64,000 bases of DNA from Paracoccaceae bacterium (GCA_020637675.1 JACKKD010000003.1:930001-994000); one strand, 5' to 3'; positions 8,354 through 16,654 are shown, counted from the first letter of the stretch. Numbers and translations are program-made. Notes: generated from the sequence alone by a model not told the origin.

Positions 8354-9904
8354 ATGAACTGGACGACCGACAGACGCGGGTTTCTGAAGCGCGCGGGCGC
8401 GGGCCTTGCCTCGGCGGTGGCGGCGCCGAACTTCGCCTGGGCGGCCGAGGGTGACACGCTGCGCATCCGCATGGACGCGGATTTCCAGGTGCTCGATCCC
8501 TGGGGGATCATCGGCGGCCTAGACGAGGTCATCCCCCGCTGCACCCAGGTTTCGCTGGTGCGCATGGGCGACATGCGCGCGGGCAACAACTGGGAGCTTT
8601 ACGCGGCCGAAAAGCTGGAATGGCTCGACGATACCCGGCTCGCCTTCACGCTGCGCGATGGGCTCGTTTGGACCGGCGACTTCGGCCCCGTAACTGTGGC
8701 GGACGTTAAGTTCTCCTACGAGCGCATCGCCGGATCGGACAGCGCCTGGGCCTATCAGTTCGAGAAGCTGAAGGAGGTCGAGGTCATTGACGACCGCAAC
8801 GGCGTGATCCACCTGACCGAGGCCTTCGCGCCCTTTGTCGTCATCGCTATGCCCTATTATGGTGGCCACATCGTCTGCAAGGCGGCCGTCGAGGCGGCCG
8901 GCGGCAGCTACACCACCGAGATCCCGGCGCAGTGCGGCCCGTATCTTCTCGATGCGTGGGAGCAGCAGCAGAAGGTCACGCTGAAGGCGAACCCCGGCTG
9001 GACCGGTGAAAAACCCGCCTTCGAGACCGTGGAAATTTACATCCAGGCCGACGATCAGGCGGCGCAGCTGGCCTATGAGGCCGATGCCTTCGACTATACC
9101 CGCGTCGCCCCCAGCGCGGTCCGACAGCTGAAGGAGGCGATGCCGGAAGGCGCCACGCTGATCGAGGCGGAATCCACCCGCTACGTCTGGCTGACGATCA
9201 ACCAGAACGCCGAACCGCTGAAGGACATCCGCGTGCGTCAGGCGATCCAGTACGCCTATGACAGCGATGCCGTCCTGCAAGGCGCCTACGACGGGCTCGT
9301 GGGCCGGTCCGCGGGGGTCGTCCAGCCCGGCACCACCTATGCGCGTGCGAAGAACATCATCGACACCCGCGACGTCGGAAAGGCGAAGGCGCTTCTGGCC
9401 GAGGCCGGGGCCGAGGGGCTGACGCTGAATCTCGTGGCCCTGACGGATTCGACGTCGCAGACCATCGCGCAGATCATCCAGGCGAGTCTGGGGGAAGCCG
9501 GCATCACGGTCGAAATCCAGCCGACCGAGGAGGCCGCCTACTGGGCTCTGGGCGACAAGACCGCAGGCGACGACTACCTGTCGCTGGAACTGGTGCTGCA
9601 GTCCTTCGCGGGCGGCGTCGATCCGACCGAGAACCTCGTCTGGTTCCGCCCCGACCAGATCGGCGTCTACAACTGGGCCTTCTTCGACAGCGCCGAATAC
9701 GAGGAGCTTTACCAGAAGTCGCTCACGGAGCGGGACGCGGACAAGCGCCGGGCGATGTTCAACCGGATGGAGGACCTGATGGAGGAATCCGGCTCCTTCG
9801 TCTTCATCTGCTTCGAGCCGCTCGTGGCGATCCACGATTCCGACCTGAAGCCGGTGATCCTTGCCGACGGTCATCCCGACCCGGTACGGTTCGCGCGGAT
9901 GTGA
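8354..9904 (+). CDS. Extracellular solute-binding protein, family 5, Tat-exported
   Basis: This 516-residue SBP_bac_5 protein belongs to the peptide/opine/nickel class. The N-terminus carries a twin-arginine signal (DRRGFLKRAGAG, Arg7-Arg8) and a cleavable hydrophobic stretch ending near FAWA, so it is exported folded to the periplasm. It presents ligand to the importer encoded just upstream; an SBP placed last rather than first is unusual for Dpp operons. Aromatic residues are scattered through the binding lobes, but an aromatic box for a quaternary ammonium group cannot be proven without a structure. The gene is followed within 11 nt by a perfect 10-bp hairpin (9916-9940), typical of highly expressed binding proteins. 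Confidence 0.88.
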   Translation: MNWTTDRRGFLKRAGAGLASAVAAPNFAWAAEGDTLRIRMDADFQVLDPWGIIGGLDEVIPRCTQVSLVRMGDMRAGNNWELYAAEKLEWLDDTRLAFTLRDGLVWTGDFGPVTVADVKFSYERIAGSDSAWAYQFEKLKEVEVIDDRNGVIHLTEAFAPFVVIAMPYYGGHIVCKAAVEAAGGSYTTEIPAQCGPYLLDAWEQQQKVTLKANPGWTGEKPAFETVEIYIQADDQAAQLAYEADAFDYTRVAPSAVRQLKEAMPEGATLIEAESTRYVWLTINQNAEPLKDIRVRQAIQYAYDSDAVLQGAYDGLVGRSAGVVQPGTTYARAKNIIDTRDVGKAKALLAEAGAEGLTLNLVALTDSTSQTIAQIIQASLGEAGITVEIQPTEEAAYWALGDKTAGDDYLSLELVLQSFAGGVDPTENLVWFRPDQIGVYNWAFFDSAEYEELYQKSLTERDADKRRAMFNRMEDLMEESGSFVFICFEPLVAIHDSDLKPVILADGHPDPVRFARM

Positions 9905-9915
9905 CAGGCGTTCCC

Positions 9916-9940
9916 GGCGGCGCCCTCCCTGGGCGCCGCC
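9916..9940 (+). terminator. Perfect 10-bp GC hairpin after the binding-protein gene
   Basis: The left arm GGCGGCGCCC (9916-9925) pairs perfectly with GGGCGCCGCC (9931-9940) around a 5-nt loop. There is no T-tract after it, so it may act as an mRNA-stabilising or attenuating element between the binding protein and the regulator rather than as a full terminator. Confidence 0.6.
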
Positions 9941-9957
9941 CGGTCAGGGGAAGTGGA

Positions 9958-10563
9958 ATGGATAGGAAACGGCGGGCGCCGCGTTTCAACCGCCTGAGCG
10001 GCGAGGAACGGCGCGCGGCACTGGTCTCCGCCGGGCTTGCCTGCATGGCACGGGGCGGAATCCAGGAATTCACGGTCGACCGGATCTGCGTCGAGGCCGG
10101 CGTTTCGCGCGGTCTGATCACGCATCACTTCGGTTCGATGAACGCGCTTCTGGCCGCCGTCTACGCGCATATGTACGACGGTTCCACCAAGCCGACGCGC
10201 GCGGTGGTACCCGGAGAGACGCGGCTTTCGGCCCTGCTCGACGCCTTCTTCGCGCCGGAGGTCTTCAACCGCGACATGCTCAATATCTGGCTGGCACTCT
10301 GGGGCCAGATCTCGGTGAACGAGGACCTGAGGGCAGAACACCGCGTCCAGTATCCCGCGTATGTCCGCGACGTCGCCGCCGCAATCGACGCGGCGGCGGC
10401 GCAGAACGGGCGCACGGTGGATGCCGGGACGCTTGCCAGGACGCTGATCGCCCTGGTGGATGGGCTCGGTCTGCAACACTGTATCGAACCCGGGTCGATG
10501 GCAGCCGAGTCGGCCAGCTCGGCCTGCCGGGCGCTGCTGGAGCCGCACGTCGGCCCGTTCTGA
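9958..10563 (+). CDS. TetR-family regulator, BetI-like
   Basis: This 201-residue TetR-family repressor has an N-terminal helix-turn-helix (about residues 39-60: TVDRICVEAGVSRGLITHHF) and a C-terminal ligand domain. The pattern around the HTH and the later stretch NIWLALWGQISV resemble BetI, the choline-responsive repressor, so a quaternary ammonium effector is plausible (inference). I choose the ATG at 9958, preceded by AGGGGAAGTGGA, over an upstream in-frame start at 9901 that would translate through the 9916-9940 hairpin. It is the last gene of the amine-conjugate operon and likely regulates it. It converges with opgC, 35 nt away. Confidence 0.82.
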   Translation: MDRKRRAPRFNRLSGEERRAALVSAGLACMARGGIQEFTVDRICVEAGVSRGLITHHFGSMNALLAAVYAHMYDGSTKPTRAVVPGETRLSALLDAFFAPEVFNRDMLNIWLALWGQISVNEDLRAEHRVQYPAYVRDVAAAIDAAAAQNGRTVDAGTLARTLIALVDGLGLQHCIEPGSMAAESASSACRALLEPHVGPF

Positions 10564-10598
10564 GCGTCCGGCCGGCAGGACTGCCCGCGCGGCGACCC

Positions 10599-11825
10599 TC
10601 AGCCGACGCGCGCCGGTACCGTCGCGGCCCTGCGGCTGAGGTCGAAGAGCGCGGCGAAGCCGATCATGGCGGCGATCCCGCCGGAGATCATCAGGACATC
10701 GAGGGCGAGCGTCGGCGCCCCAGCGATTTCCTTGGCGGCGCGCACCGCGAAGGAGAGGATTGTGCCGAGCGCGAAGACGGGGAGCGCGTGGCGGCCGAGC
10801 AGCGCGAGCGGCGCCAGCGGGCGCGAATCGCAAAGATCGCGCAGCCAGGGTAGGACGCTGAGAACATAGGCGAGCGAGAGGAAGTGCAGCAGCCGCGGCA
10901 CCGAGACATAGGTCTTGTCGAAGTCGCGGACGAGGTTGGGTGCGCCCTGCGCCGCGAGCCAGCCGAGCGCCGCGTTGCCACGATCCTGCAAGGCGGGCCA
11001 CTTCAGCCAGACCAGCGACAGGAGAAGATATGCCGCCGCGGCGGCGACGAGCCAGCGGTTCACCGGCACGAACCGCGCGCCGCGTTTCAGCGCGGCGCCG
11101 GTGAGGATGCCGAGGACGAAGAGCATTTGCCAGGCGAGCGGGTTGAAGAACCACCCGCCCTGGAGCGGCAGGTTCGGCAGGTCGACGTGCGCGAACCCCA
11201 CGCCTGCCCAGAGCGCGACCGAGCCCGCGAGTGTCGCACGTGGCCAGCGGCCGGCCGACAGGATCAGAGCCGGGGCCGCGAGGAGGAGCACGGCGTAGAG
11301 CGGCAGGATGTTCACATAGCCGAACTGGTGGCCGAGCAGCGGCAGGCCGATGAGCACGCCGATCGGGTCGCTGACGAGGAACTGAAAGTTGTCCTTTTCG
11401 AAAAGTGCGCCCGATCCGCCGTAGCGCAGCGTCGCGGCGACGATGGCGACGGCCCAGAACGTGACCATGAGATGGACGAGATAGAGCGTCCACGCCCGCT
11501 TCCAGATACGCCGCACACCGGCCCATAGCGGTCGCGCAGAAAGTCCCCCCGCATAGGCGAGGAAGGCCGAGAGGCCGGAGATGAAGACGAAGCCCTCCGC
11601 CGCGTCGGAAAAGCCGAAGTTGCGGGATGTCACCAGCTCGAACACCGTTCCCGGAACGTGGTTGACGAAGATCATCACGAGGGCGATGCCGCGCAGCACG
11701 TCGATCCGGCTGTCGCGCCGGCGGATTTGGACGGGCACCGGGGAGGGCCGAACGACCGCCGGTTGCGGCAGGACGGGCGCCGGCCGCGGCCGGGCCGTCA
11801 GGGCGCGGCGGGCGGCGTCAGGCAT
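10599..11825 (-). CDS. opgC: OpgC: osmoregulated periplasmic glucan succinyltransferase
   Basis: This 408-residue polytopic membrane protein of the OpgC/acyltransferase-3 type has about ten hydrophobic segments. It begins after a Pro/Arg-rich tail with RIDVLRGIALVMIFVNHVPG, the family's catalytic-type first helix with a His. In Rhodobacter sphaeroides OpgC adds succinyl groups to periplasmic glucans (established). The ATG at 11825 is taken because it overlaps the opgH stop by 8 nt; a longer N-terminal form from 11909 would be unusually Arg/Gly-rich. It is last in opgG-opgI-opgH-opgC, matching the known R. sphaeroides order. Confidence 0.88.
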   Translation of the reverse strand: MPDAARRALTARPRPAPVLPQPAVVRPSPVPVQIRRRDSRIDVLRGIALVMIFVNHVPGTVFELVTSRNFGFSDAAEGFVFISGLSAFLAYAGGLSARPLWAGVRRIWKRAWTLYLVHLMVTFWAVAIVAATLRYGGSGALFEKDNFQFLVSDPIGVLIGLPLLGHQFGYVNILPLYAVLLLAAPALILSAGRWPRATLAGSVALWAGVGFAHVDLPNLPLQGGWFFNPLAWQMLFVLGILTGAALKRGARFVPVNRWLVAAAAAYLLLSLVWLKWPALQDRGNAALGWLAAQGAPNLVRDFDKTYVSVPRLLHFLSLAYVLSVLPWLRDLCDSRPLAPLALLGRHALPVFALGTILSFAVRAAKEIAGAPTLALDVLMISGGIAAMIGFAALFDLSRRAATVPARVG

Positions 11826-13587
11826 GTGCCGGCGTCCCGGTGCGGGCGGCTGCCCCGGCCGTCTCGGGTGTGCCCGTCCACCGCGCGAGGATCGCGTCGT
11901 GCGCGGCAAGGATCGGCGGGAGCGACCGCTCCTCCGGCGTGGCGAAGAGCGTGCGCGACGCGGCTGGTCGCGATGTCCAGGCGATCAGAGCCGGCGCGAG
12001 GATCATCGGCAGCAGCACCGGCAGGAGCCAGGGGAGGAGCCCGGCGCCCCAGTGCCAGGCCGCTACGAGCCCGGCGAGGCCGAGCGTGACGATGAAATGG
12101 CTTGCCTCGAACGCTTCGGCCACGGTCAGACGCGCCTCGCCGCGCCGGTTCGGCGGCCAGCCGCCGTCGGCGCCGCGCAGCACCTGGAAGACCGAGCGGG
12201 TCTGGTAGGCCATCATCACCGGCGCGATGAGACTCGACAGGAGAAGGTCGAGGACACTCGACAGGACGACATCGGAGGTGCGGCCGAACCCTCGGGCGCG
12301 TCGCGTCACCTCGGCCTCAAGCACGATCAGAAGCTTCGGCATGACGAGAAGGCCGATGATGCCGAGGAAGAGTCCGATCGCCTTCGCCGTCTCGTCGCTC
12401 GGGAAGACCGGGAAGAACTGGTGCGGGTCGGGGAAGTAGTCCGGCGGCGGAAGGGTGGCGCGATCGGCCACGGCCGCGATGAGGAATCCGGCCCAGAAGA
12501 CCGGCGCGATATAGGACACGATCCCGAGTGCCATGGAAAGCCGGCTCCAGCCGAGAAGGCCCGCGGCGGTCACCACGCGGCTGTGCTGGAGGTTGCCCTG
12601 GCACCAGCGACGGTCGCGTCTGGCATATTCGATCAGGCTCTCGGGGCCTTCCTCGTAGGAGCCGCCGAGGTCGGGGTCCACCCGCACGTCCCATCCTGCG
12701 CGGGCGAGCATCGCCGCCTCGACGATGTCGTGGCTGAGGATGTGACCGCCGAAGGGCGGCGAGCCGGGCAGTTCCGGCAGGCCGCAGCTTTCCGCCCAGG
12801 CGCGGGTCCGGACGATGGCGTTGTGACCCCAGAACGGCCCCGCTCCGCCTTGCAGCCGCGCCAGTCCGCGGGCAAAGACTGGCGAGTAGAAGGCGGCGGC
12901 GAACTGCATGGCGCGACCGAAGATCGACCCCGCCCGGACGATCACCGGCAGGGTCTGAATAAGGCCGAGCCGGGGCTCGGCCTCCATCCGCCGGATCATC
13001 TGGAGGATCGTGGTGGGCTCCATCAGGCTGTCGGCGTCGAGGATCACCGCGTAGTCGTAGGCCGCGCCGCTGCGGCGGAAGAAGTCGGCGATGTTGCCGG
13101 CCTTGCGGCCGGTGTTCCGCTCCCGCCGCCGGTAGAAGAGCCGCCCTTCGCCGCCGGTCTCGGCCATGAGGCGGGAGAACCAGTAGGCTTCGCCAGCCAT
13201 GGTTTCGGGCCGCGAACTGTCGGAAAGGATGGCGAAATGGATTGTGGCCGGCGCATCCTTCAGTGCCGCCATCATCGCGGCGACGCGCGCGAAGGTGGGC
13301 GCGGGATCCTCGTTGCAGACGGGCATGAGCACGCAGGTTCGCCCGCGGATCGTTGCGGCGGATGGCACCGCCCGCGGCGTCGGCCAGAGGCCGACGAGGG
13401 CAAGCATCGCGCCCCAGGCGAGCCAGGCGGTCGACAGCGTGAGGAGCGCGGCCGAGACCCAGGCCCAGGGCGTCAGGCCGGCCGCGGAGGAATACTGGAT
13501 GAAGAGCGCCGCCGCCCCGCCGCCGGCGACCAGCGGCACGAGGACCGCGATCGTTCTGAGCAGAACGGGCGGGCGGGTCGCCGTCAT
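11818..13587 (-). CDS. opgH: OpgH: glucan glucosyltransferase
   Basis: This 589-residue family 2 glycosyltransferase in the inner membrane polymerises UDP-glucose into the beta-glucan backbone and extrudes it to the periplasm. Visible features are N-terminal transmembrane helices, the nucleotide-binding region MPVCNEDPAPTFARV, the DADS metal motif (ILDADSLMEP), and the acceptor/processive motif RRDRRWCQGN, then several C-terminal helices. The start at 13587 has GGAG seven nt upstream. It is shorter than the 847-residue E. coli protein, and the region corresponding to the far N-terminus is carried by the separate small gene just upstream, whose TGA lies 1 nt before this ATG. Confidence 0.92.
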   Translation of the reverse strand: MTATRPPVLLRTIAVLVPLVAGGGAAALFIQYSSAAGLTPWAWVSAALLTLSTAWLAWGAMLALVGLWPTPRAVPSAATIRGRTCVLMPVCNEDPAPTFARVAAMMAALKDAPATIHFAILSDSSRPETMAGEAYWFSRLMAETGGEGRLFYRRRERNTGRKAGNIADFFRRSGAAYDYAVILDADSLMEPTTILQMIRRMEAEPRLGLIQTLPVIVRAGSIFGRAMQFAAAFYSPVFARGLARLQGGAGPFWGHNAIVRTRAWAESCGLPELPGSPPFGGHILSHDIVEAAMLARAGWDVRVDPDLGGSYEEGPESLIEYARRDRRWCQGNLQHSRVVTAAGLLGWSRLSMALGIVSYIAPVFWAGFLIAAVADRATLPPPDYFPDPHQFFPVFPSDETAKAIGLFLGIIGLLVMPKLLIVLEAEVTRRARGFGRTSDVVLSSVLDLLLSSLIAPVMMAYQTRSVFQVLRGADGGWPPNRRGEARLTVAEAFEASHFIVTLGLAGLVAAWHWGAGLLPWLLPVLLPMILAPALIAWTSRPAASRTLFATPEERSLPPILAAHDAILARWTGTPETAGAAARTGTPAHA

Positions 13588-13588
13588 C

Positions 13589-13774
13589 TCACGGCTCCGC
13601 GCGCCGCCTGGGGGCTGCGAAGAGCGCGCGCAGCGTCTCGAACGGGCGGACCGGTTCGAGCCGCTGCTCGGGCATGGCCAAGGGCGCATGGGGCAGGGAC
13701 GCGGCCCCAAGAACGCTGGCGGTGGTCATGGCGTCCTCGAAGGCAGCCGCGCCGGACAGGTCGGACGGAGTCAT
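13589..13774 (-). CDS. opgI: OpgI-like small protein between opgG and opgH
   Basis: This 61-residue protein starts in an ATGA overlap with the opgG stop and ends 1 nt before the opgH ATG, so it is translationally coupled on both sides. In R. sphaeroides an ORF named opgI sits at exactly this position and is required for glucan backbone synthesis; I assign the symbol by position and context, not by a checked alignment. The sequence (for example LAMPEQRLEPVRPFETLRA) has no membrane segment and resembles what precedes the first helices in single-chain OpgH proteins. It may therefore be a detached N-terminal module of the synthase. A frameshift in opgH is the alternative. Confidence 0.7.
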   Translation of the reverse strand: MTPSDLSGAAAFEDAMTTASVLGAASLPHAPLAMPEQRLEPVRPFETLRALFAAPRRRAEP

Positions 13775-15357
13775 GGCTTCACCCATTGGAAGGACCAGAT
13801 TTCGGACAGCTTGCGGCCGTAGCCGGCGACATGCGCCGTCATCTCGACGAGGGACCCGGATTCGGACGCGACATCGACCACGAGCCGCCAGACGTCGCCG
13901 TCCGGAAGCTTGGACAATGTCGTCACATCAGCCGTTCCGCCGTTGATCGTCAGCACCGGTTTCACCTCTGCGTCATCTTCGGGCAGCCGGCCGAGCATCC
14001 CGCCCTTGAAGTCGATGACGAACTTGTGCGTATCGGGCGGGTTTTCAAGCCCTGCCGGGCCGCCGATCCCGCTGCGCGTGGCCGATACAATGGCCTTGTC
14101 GTCGGCATAGTCGGGTTCCAGCCGACCCCAGTGCATCCGGTAGGCGAACTCGCGCGCATCGCCGGCCTTCACCGGCGTGTCGGGAACCCAGAAGGCGCCG
14201 ATGTTGTCGTGAACCTCGACTGCGGTCGGAATCTCGAACAGCCGGATCTTGCCCGGCCCCCAGTCGCCGACAGGCTCGATATCGACCGAAGGGCGCAGGT
14301 CGTAACGCGCCCCGGCGTCCTGATAGTCGTCGAAGTCGCGCCCGCGCTGGTGCAGGCCGAAGCGGCGTACCTGTACCTCGGCGAAATAGGACGACGAAAG
14401 CGCCTTCGGGTTGTCGAGCGCACGCCAGATCACGTCGCCGTCGGCCCGCAGGATCCTCAGCCCGTTGCTGTCGTGGACGCGTGGCCGGTAATCCTCGAAG
14501 TCGCCGCGGTTCACGTCGGCGAAGAGGAACATCGAGGTCAGCGGCGCGACGCCAATCTGCTCCACGTCGCCGCGGAAAAAGAGCCGGGCGGTGACGTCCA
14601 CGACCGTCTCCACGCCGGGAGTGATGACGAAGCGGTAGGCCCCGGTCACGCTGGCGCTGTCGAGCGCTGCATAGACCGTCATGGTCTCGGCACCCGGCGC
14701 GGGCTTCTCGATCCAGAAGGCGCTGAAGCGGGGGAATTCCTCCGCCTTCGGCAGTCCGCTGTCGATCGCGAGGCCGCGCGCGGAAAGCCCATAGGCGTTG
14801 CCGAGCCCGAGGGCGCGGAAGTAGCTTGCCCCGATGAACGAGATCACCTCGTCCATCTTGTCGCCGCGGTTCATCGGATGGGTCAGCTTGAAGCCGGCCA
14901 CGCCGGGCAGCGCGGTGCCGGGCGGCACCGTGCCCTGCAGGCGGTGGCGATACTCGAAATCGTCGGTGGTGAAGGTCATCCCGGTTGCCATGCCGTCGAC
15001 AACCTCGAAGACATGCACCGGCTCCTTGAAGAGCCAGCCGAGATGGAACGGCATCATCCGCCAGGTGATCCCGGGCGTGTTCCACCGCGCCCGGGCCGGG
15101 CGGTAGGCGATGAGGTTGTAGTCGTCGTAGGTCAACTCGGCGAAGACCTGGGGGATCGACTCGGGGTCGGGAACCGGTGCCGCCGCGCGTACCCGCACCT
15201 CCTCTGTCAGGAGGTCGAAGGAGAAGGGCCGCGATCCCGTCTCCTCTGCCACGAGGCGGGTTCCGGCAAGGAGCGCTGGCACGCAGACGGATGCAGCTGC
15301 GGAAACGAGGAAGCGCCGCCGCGAGGGCGGCGAGGGAAGTGGTAACGAAGGGGTCAT
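13771..15357 (-). CDS. opgG: OpgG/MdoG: periplasmic glucan biosynthesis protein
   Basis: This 528-residue periplasmic protein of the MdoG/OpgG family is needed for branching and release of osmoregulated periplasmic glucans. A twin-arginine-type signal (SRRRFLVSAAAS, residues 12-23) suggests Tat export. The body matches the family throughout, for example TYDDYNLIAYRP and FIGASYFRALGLGNAYGLSARG. I take the ATG at 15357 because it places the RR motif near the N-terminus, although no clear Shine-Dalgarno precedes it; a start 87 nt upstream is the alternative. It heads the opg operon, so the promoter should lie between 15358 and the divergent regulator. Confidence 0.92.
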   Translation of the reverse strand: MTPSLPLPSPPSRRRFLVSAAASVCVPALLAGTRLVAEETGSRPFSFDLLTEEVRVRAAAPVPDPESIPQVFAELTYDDYNLIAYRPARARWNTPGITWRMMPFHLGWLFKEPVHVFEVVDGMATGMTFTTDDFEYRHRLQGTVPPGTALPGVAGFKLTHPMNRGDKMDEVISFIGASYFRALGLGNAYGLSARGLAIDSGLPKAEEFPRFSAFWIEKPAPGAETMTVYAALDSASVTGAYRFVITPGVETVVDVTARLFFRGDVEQIGVAPLTSMFLFADVNRGDFEDYRPRVHDSNGLRILRADGDVIWRALDNPKALSSSYFAEVQVRRFGLHQRGRDFDDYQDAGARYDLRPSVDIEPVGDWGPGKIRLFEIPTAVEVHDNIGAFWVPDTPVKAGDAREFAYRMHWGRLEPDYADDKAIVSATRSGIGGPAGLENPPDTHKFVIDFKGGMLGRLPEDDAEVKPVLTINGGTADVTTLSKLPDGDVWRLVVDVASESGSLVEMTAHVAGYGRKLSEIWSFQWVKP

Positions 15358-15673
15358 TCGTTTTGTTTTCAACCGGCTAGAAGCGGCGCGACTCAGCGCA
15401 GGGGTCCCGATGGCGCATTCACTCCGCATCTGGAGATTGCGCAAGGGGAATGACTATGCTGCAGGTGCGAAACATGCACCGGATGCATGGCTCCGGAGGA
15501 TCATTGCCGATTTGCGGACCCATTGGCCGGCGGGATTCCGCCTTGCGCACAAATTTTGGGCAGAGTCGGTTGTCCGGCCGCCCGGCGGCCATATTGTTCC
15601 CGGCGGTGCCGGAAAGACTCGAAGTCGCCGCCCGGCTGTGGCAGGGACGGGTCGAACGGATGGCGAGGTGCTC
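15358..15673. other. 316-bp divergent intergenic region between opgG and the DNR-like regulator
   Basis: No convincing gene is present, although an open frame continues upstream of the regulator start. The region must hold both promoters. Visible symmetry includes CATGCA-N5-TGCATG at 15473-15489, overlapped by GGTGC-N7-GCACC at 15464-15480. I found no TTGAC-N4-GTCAA-type box here, unlike the nor and nir promoters, so the regulator does not look autoregulated through that motif. Confidence 0.45.
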
Positions 15674-16387
15674 ATGGCGCAGATGACGGCTGACCACCAG
15701 GCGGTGGCGAGAAGCTCGCTGCTGCTGGCGGGGACCTCGGCGGAAGTGGCGGCGAACGTGCTTGCCGGAGCGCGGGTCAAGACCTTCGACCGCGGCGCGA
15801 CGATCTTCCTGCAAGGCGAGCGGGCGGCCGCGATCTACATCGTTGCCGCTGGCTGGGTGAAGCTCTACCGGATCGCGCCGAACGGAGCCGAAGCGATCGT
15901 CGGAGTCTTCACCCGCGGCCACAGCTTCGGCGAGGCGGTGGCGTTCCGGCACGATGTCTACCCGGTCGCGGCCGAGGCGGCGACGGATTGCGAACTGATC
16001 CGGATCGAGGCGGACGCGTTGCTGCGGCTGATCGAGAACAATCCGAGGATTGCGGTGTCCATCCTGACCGCAACCTTCGCGCATCTGCACAGCCTTGTGG
16101 CGCAGGTGGAACAGCTCAAGGCCCAGACCGGCGCGCAGCGGGTCGCCGAGTTCCTCCTGGAGCTTGCAGGCTGCCAGGACGGGCGTTGCGACGTGACGCT
16201 TCCCTATGACAAGGTGCTGATCGCCGGCCGCCTCGGCATGAAGCCCGAAAGCCTGAGCCGCGCCTTCCAGAAGTTGCGCAAGGTGGGCGTGAAAGTGCTG
16301 CAGAACCACGCCGAGATCGCCGACGTGGCTGCGTTGCGCGACTATGCCGAGGAAGACCCGGCCGATGCCTGGGCGCGCGGCGGCTGA
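15674..16387 (+). CDS. Crp/Fnr-family regulator, DNR/NnrR-like (denitrification)
   Basis: This 237-residue regulator has a cyclic-nucleotide-binding-like sensor fold (about residues 20-130), a dimer helix, and a C-terminal HTH reading MKPESLSRAFQKLRK. Glu192, Ser195 and Arg196 reproduce the ExxSR recognition pattern of FNR that reads TTGA half-sites, and MKPE is typical of DNR. It lacks the N-terminal cysteine cluster of FNR (only Cys106, Cys167 and Cys172), so it should not sense oxygen by 4Fe-4S; DNR/NnrR proteins sense NO (family knowledge). The start at 15674 has GAGGTG upstream and fits the family length. The stop abuts the norF stop with no gap. Likely activator of the nor and nir promoters in this window. 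Confidence 0.85.
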   Translation: MAQMTADHQAVARSSLLLAGTSAEVAANVLAGARVKTFDRGATIFLQGERAAAIYIVAAGWVKLYRIAPNGAEAIVGVFTRGHSFGEAVAFRHDVYPVAAEAATDCELIRIEADALLRLIENNPRIAVSILTATFAHLHSLVAQVEQLKAQTGAQRVAEFLLELAGCQDGRCDVTLPYDKVLIAGRLGMKPESLSRAFQKLRKVGVKVLQNHAEIADVAALRDYAEEDPADAWARGG

Positions 16388-16654
16388 CTACCCGGCGAGA
16401 TAGAGCGCAAGCAGGAGAAGCGCGTAGAGCGCGAGCGTCAGGCCGAAGCCGCGGCGGAAGGCCGGCGCCTCGTCGAGCCTGAGGTAGGCGTTCAGGATCG
16501 TCCGCGCCTTGGCCCAGGCGAGCGCAAGGATCGCCGCGCCTCCGAGCGTGATCGCGCTGCCGGTTAGCGCCCCCCGCGCCACGGCGACGGAAAGCCCCGT
16601 CGAGGCGCCCGACAGCGCAAGGAGGAGAGCCCAGGCTTTCGTCACAGGAGCCAT
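16388..16654 (-). CDS. norF: NorF: nitric oxide reductase accessory membrane protein
   Basis: This 88-residue protein has three predicted transmembrane helices and resembles cytochrome oxidase subunit IV-type proteins. By position it is the last gene of norCBQDEF, as in Paracoccus denitrificans. NorF with NorE is needed for full NO reductase activity, but the exact role is not established. It begins 3 nt after the norE stop. Its stop codon directly abuts the stop of the convergent regulator, leaving no room for an intergenic terminator. Confidence 0.8.
   Translation of the reverse strand: MAPVTKAWALLLALSGASTGLSVAVARGALTGSAITLGGAAILALAWAKARTILNAYLRLDEAPAFRRGFGLTLALYALLLLALYLAG

Noticed and set aside
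9901..9957. Longer TetR start overlapping the binding-protein stop (ATGTGA)
   Set aside because: It would translate through the 9916-9940 hairpin and adds 19 residues with no conserved pattern; the ATG at 9958 has a good ribosome binding site.
13587..13710. Frameshifted or longer opgH starting at 13710
   Set aside because: The extra 41 residues are Arg/Ser/Pro-rich and overlap opgI in another frame; GGAG and the opgI stop position support the start at 13587.
11581..15345. A 1254-codon open frame on the + strand across the whole opg locus
   Set aside because: It is antisense to opgC, opgH, opgI and opgG, all clearly recognised; its translation is Arg/Gly/Asp-rich low complexity, a typical high-GC shadow.
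15410..15673. N-terminal 88-residue extension of the DNR-like regulator
   Set aside because: Family proteins are about 230-240 residues; the extension has no sensor-domain similarity and covers the promoter region.
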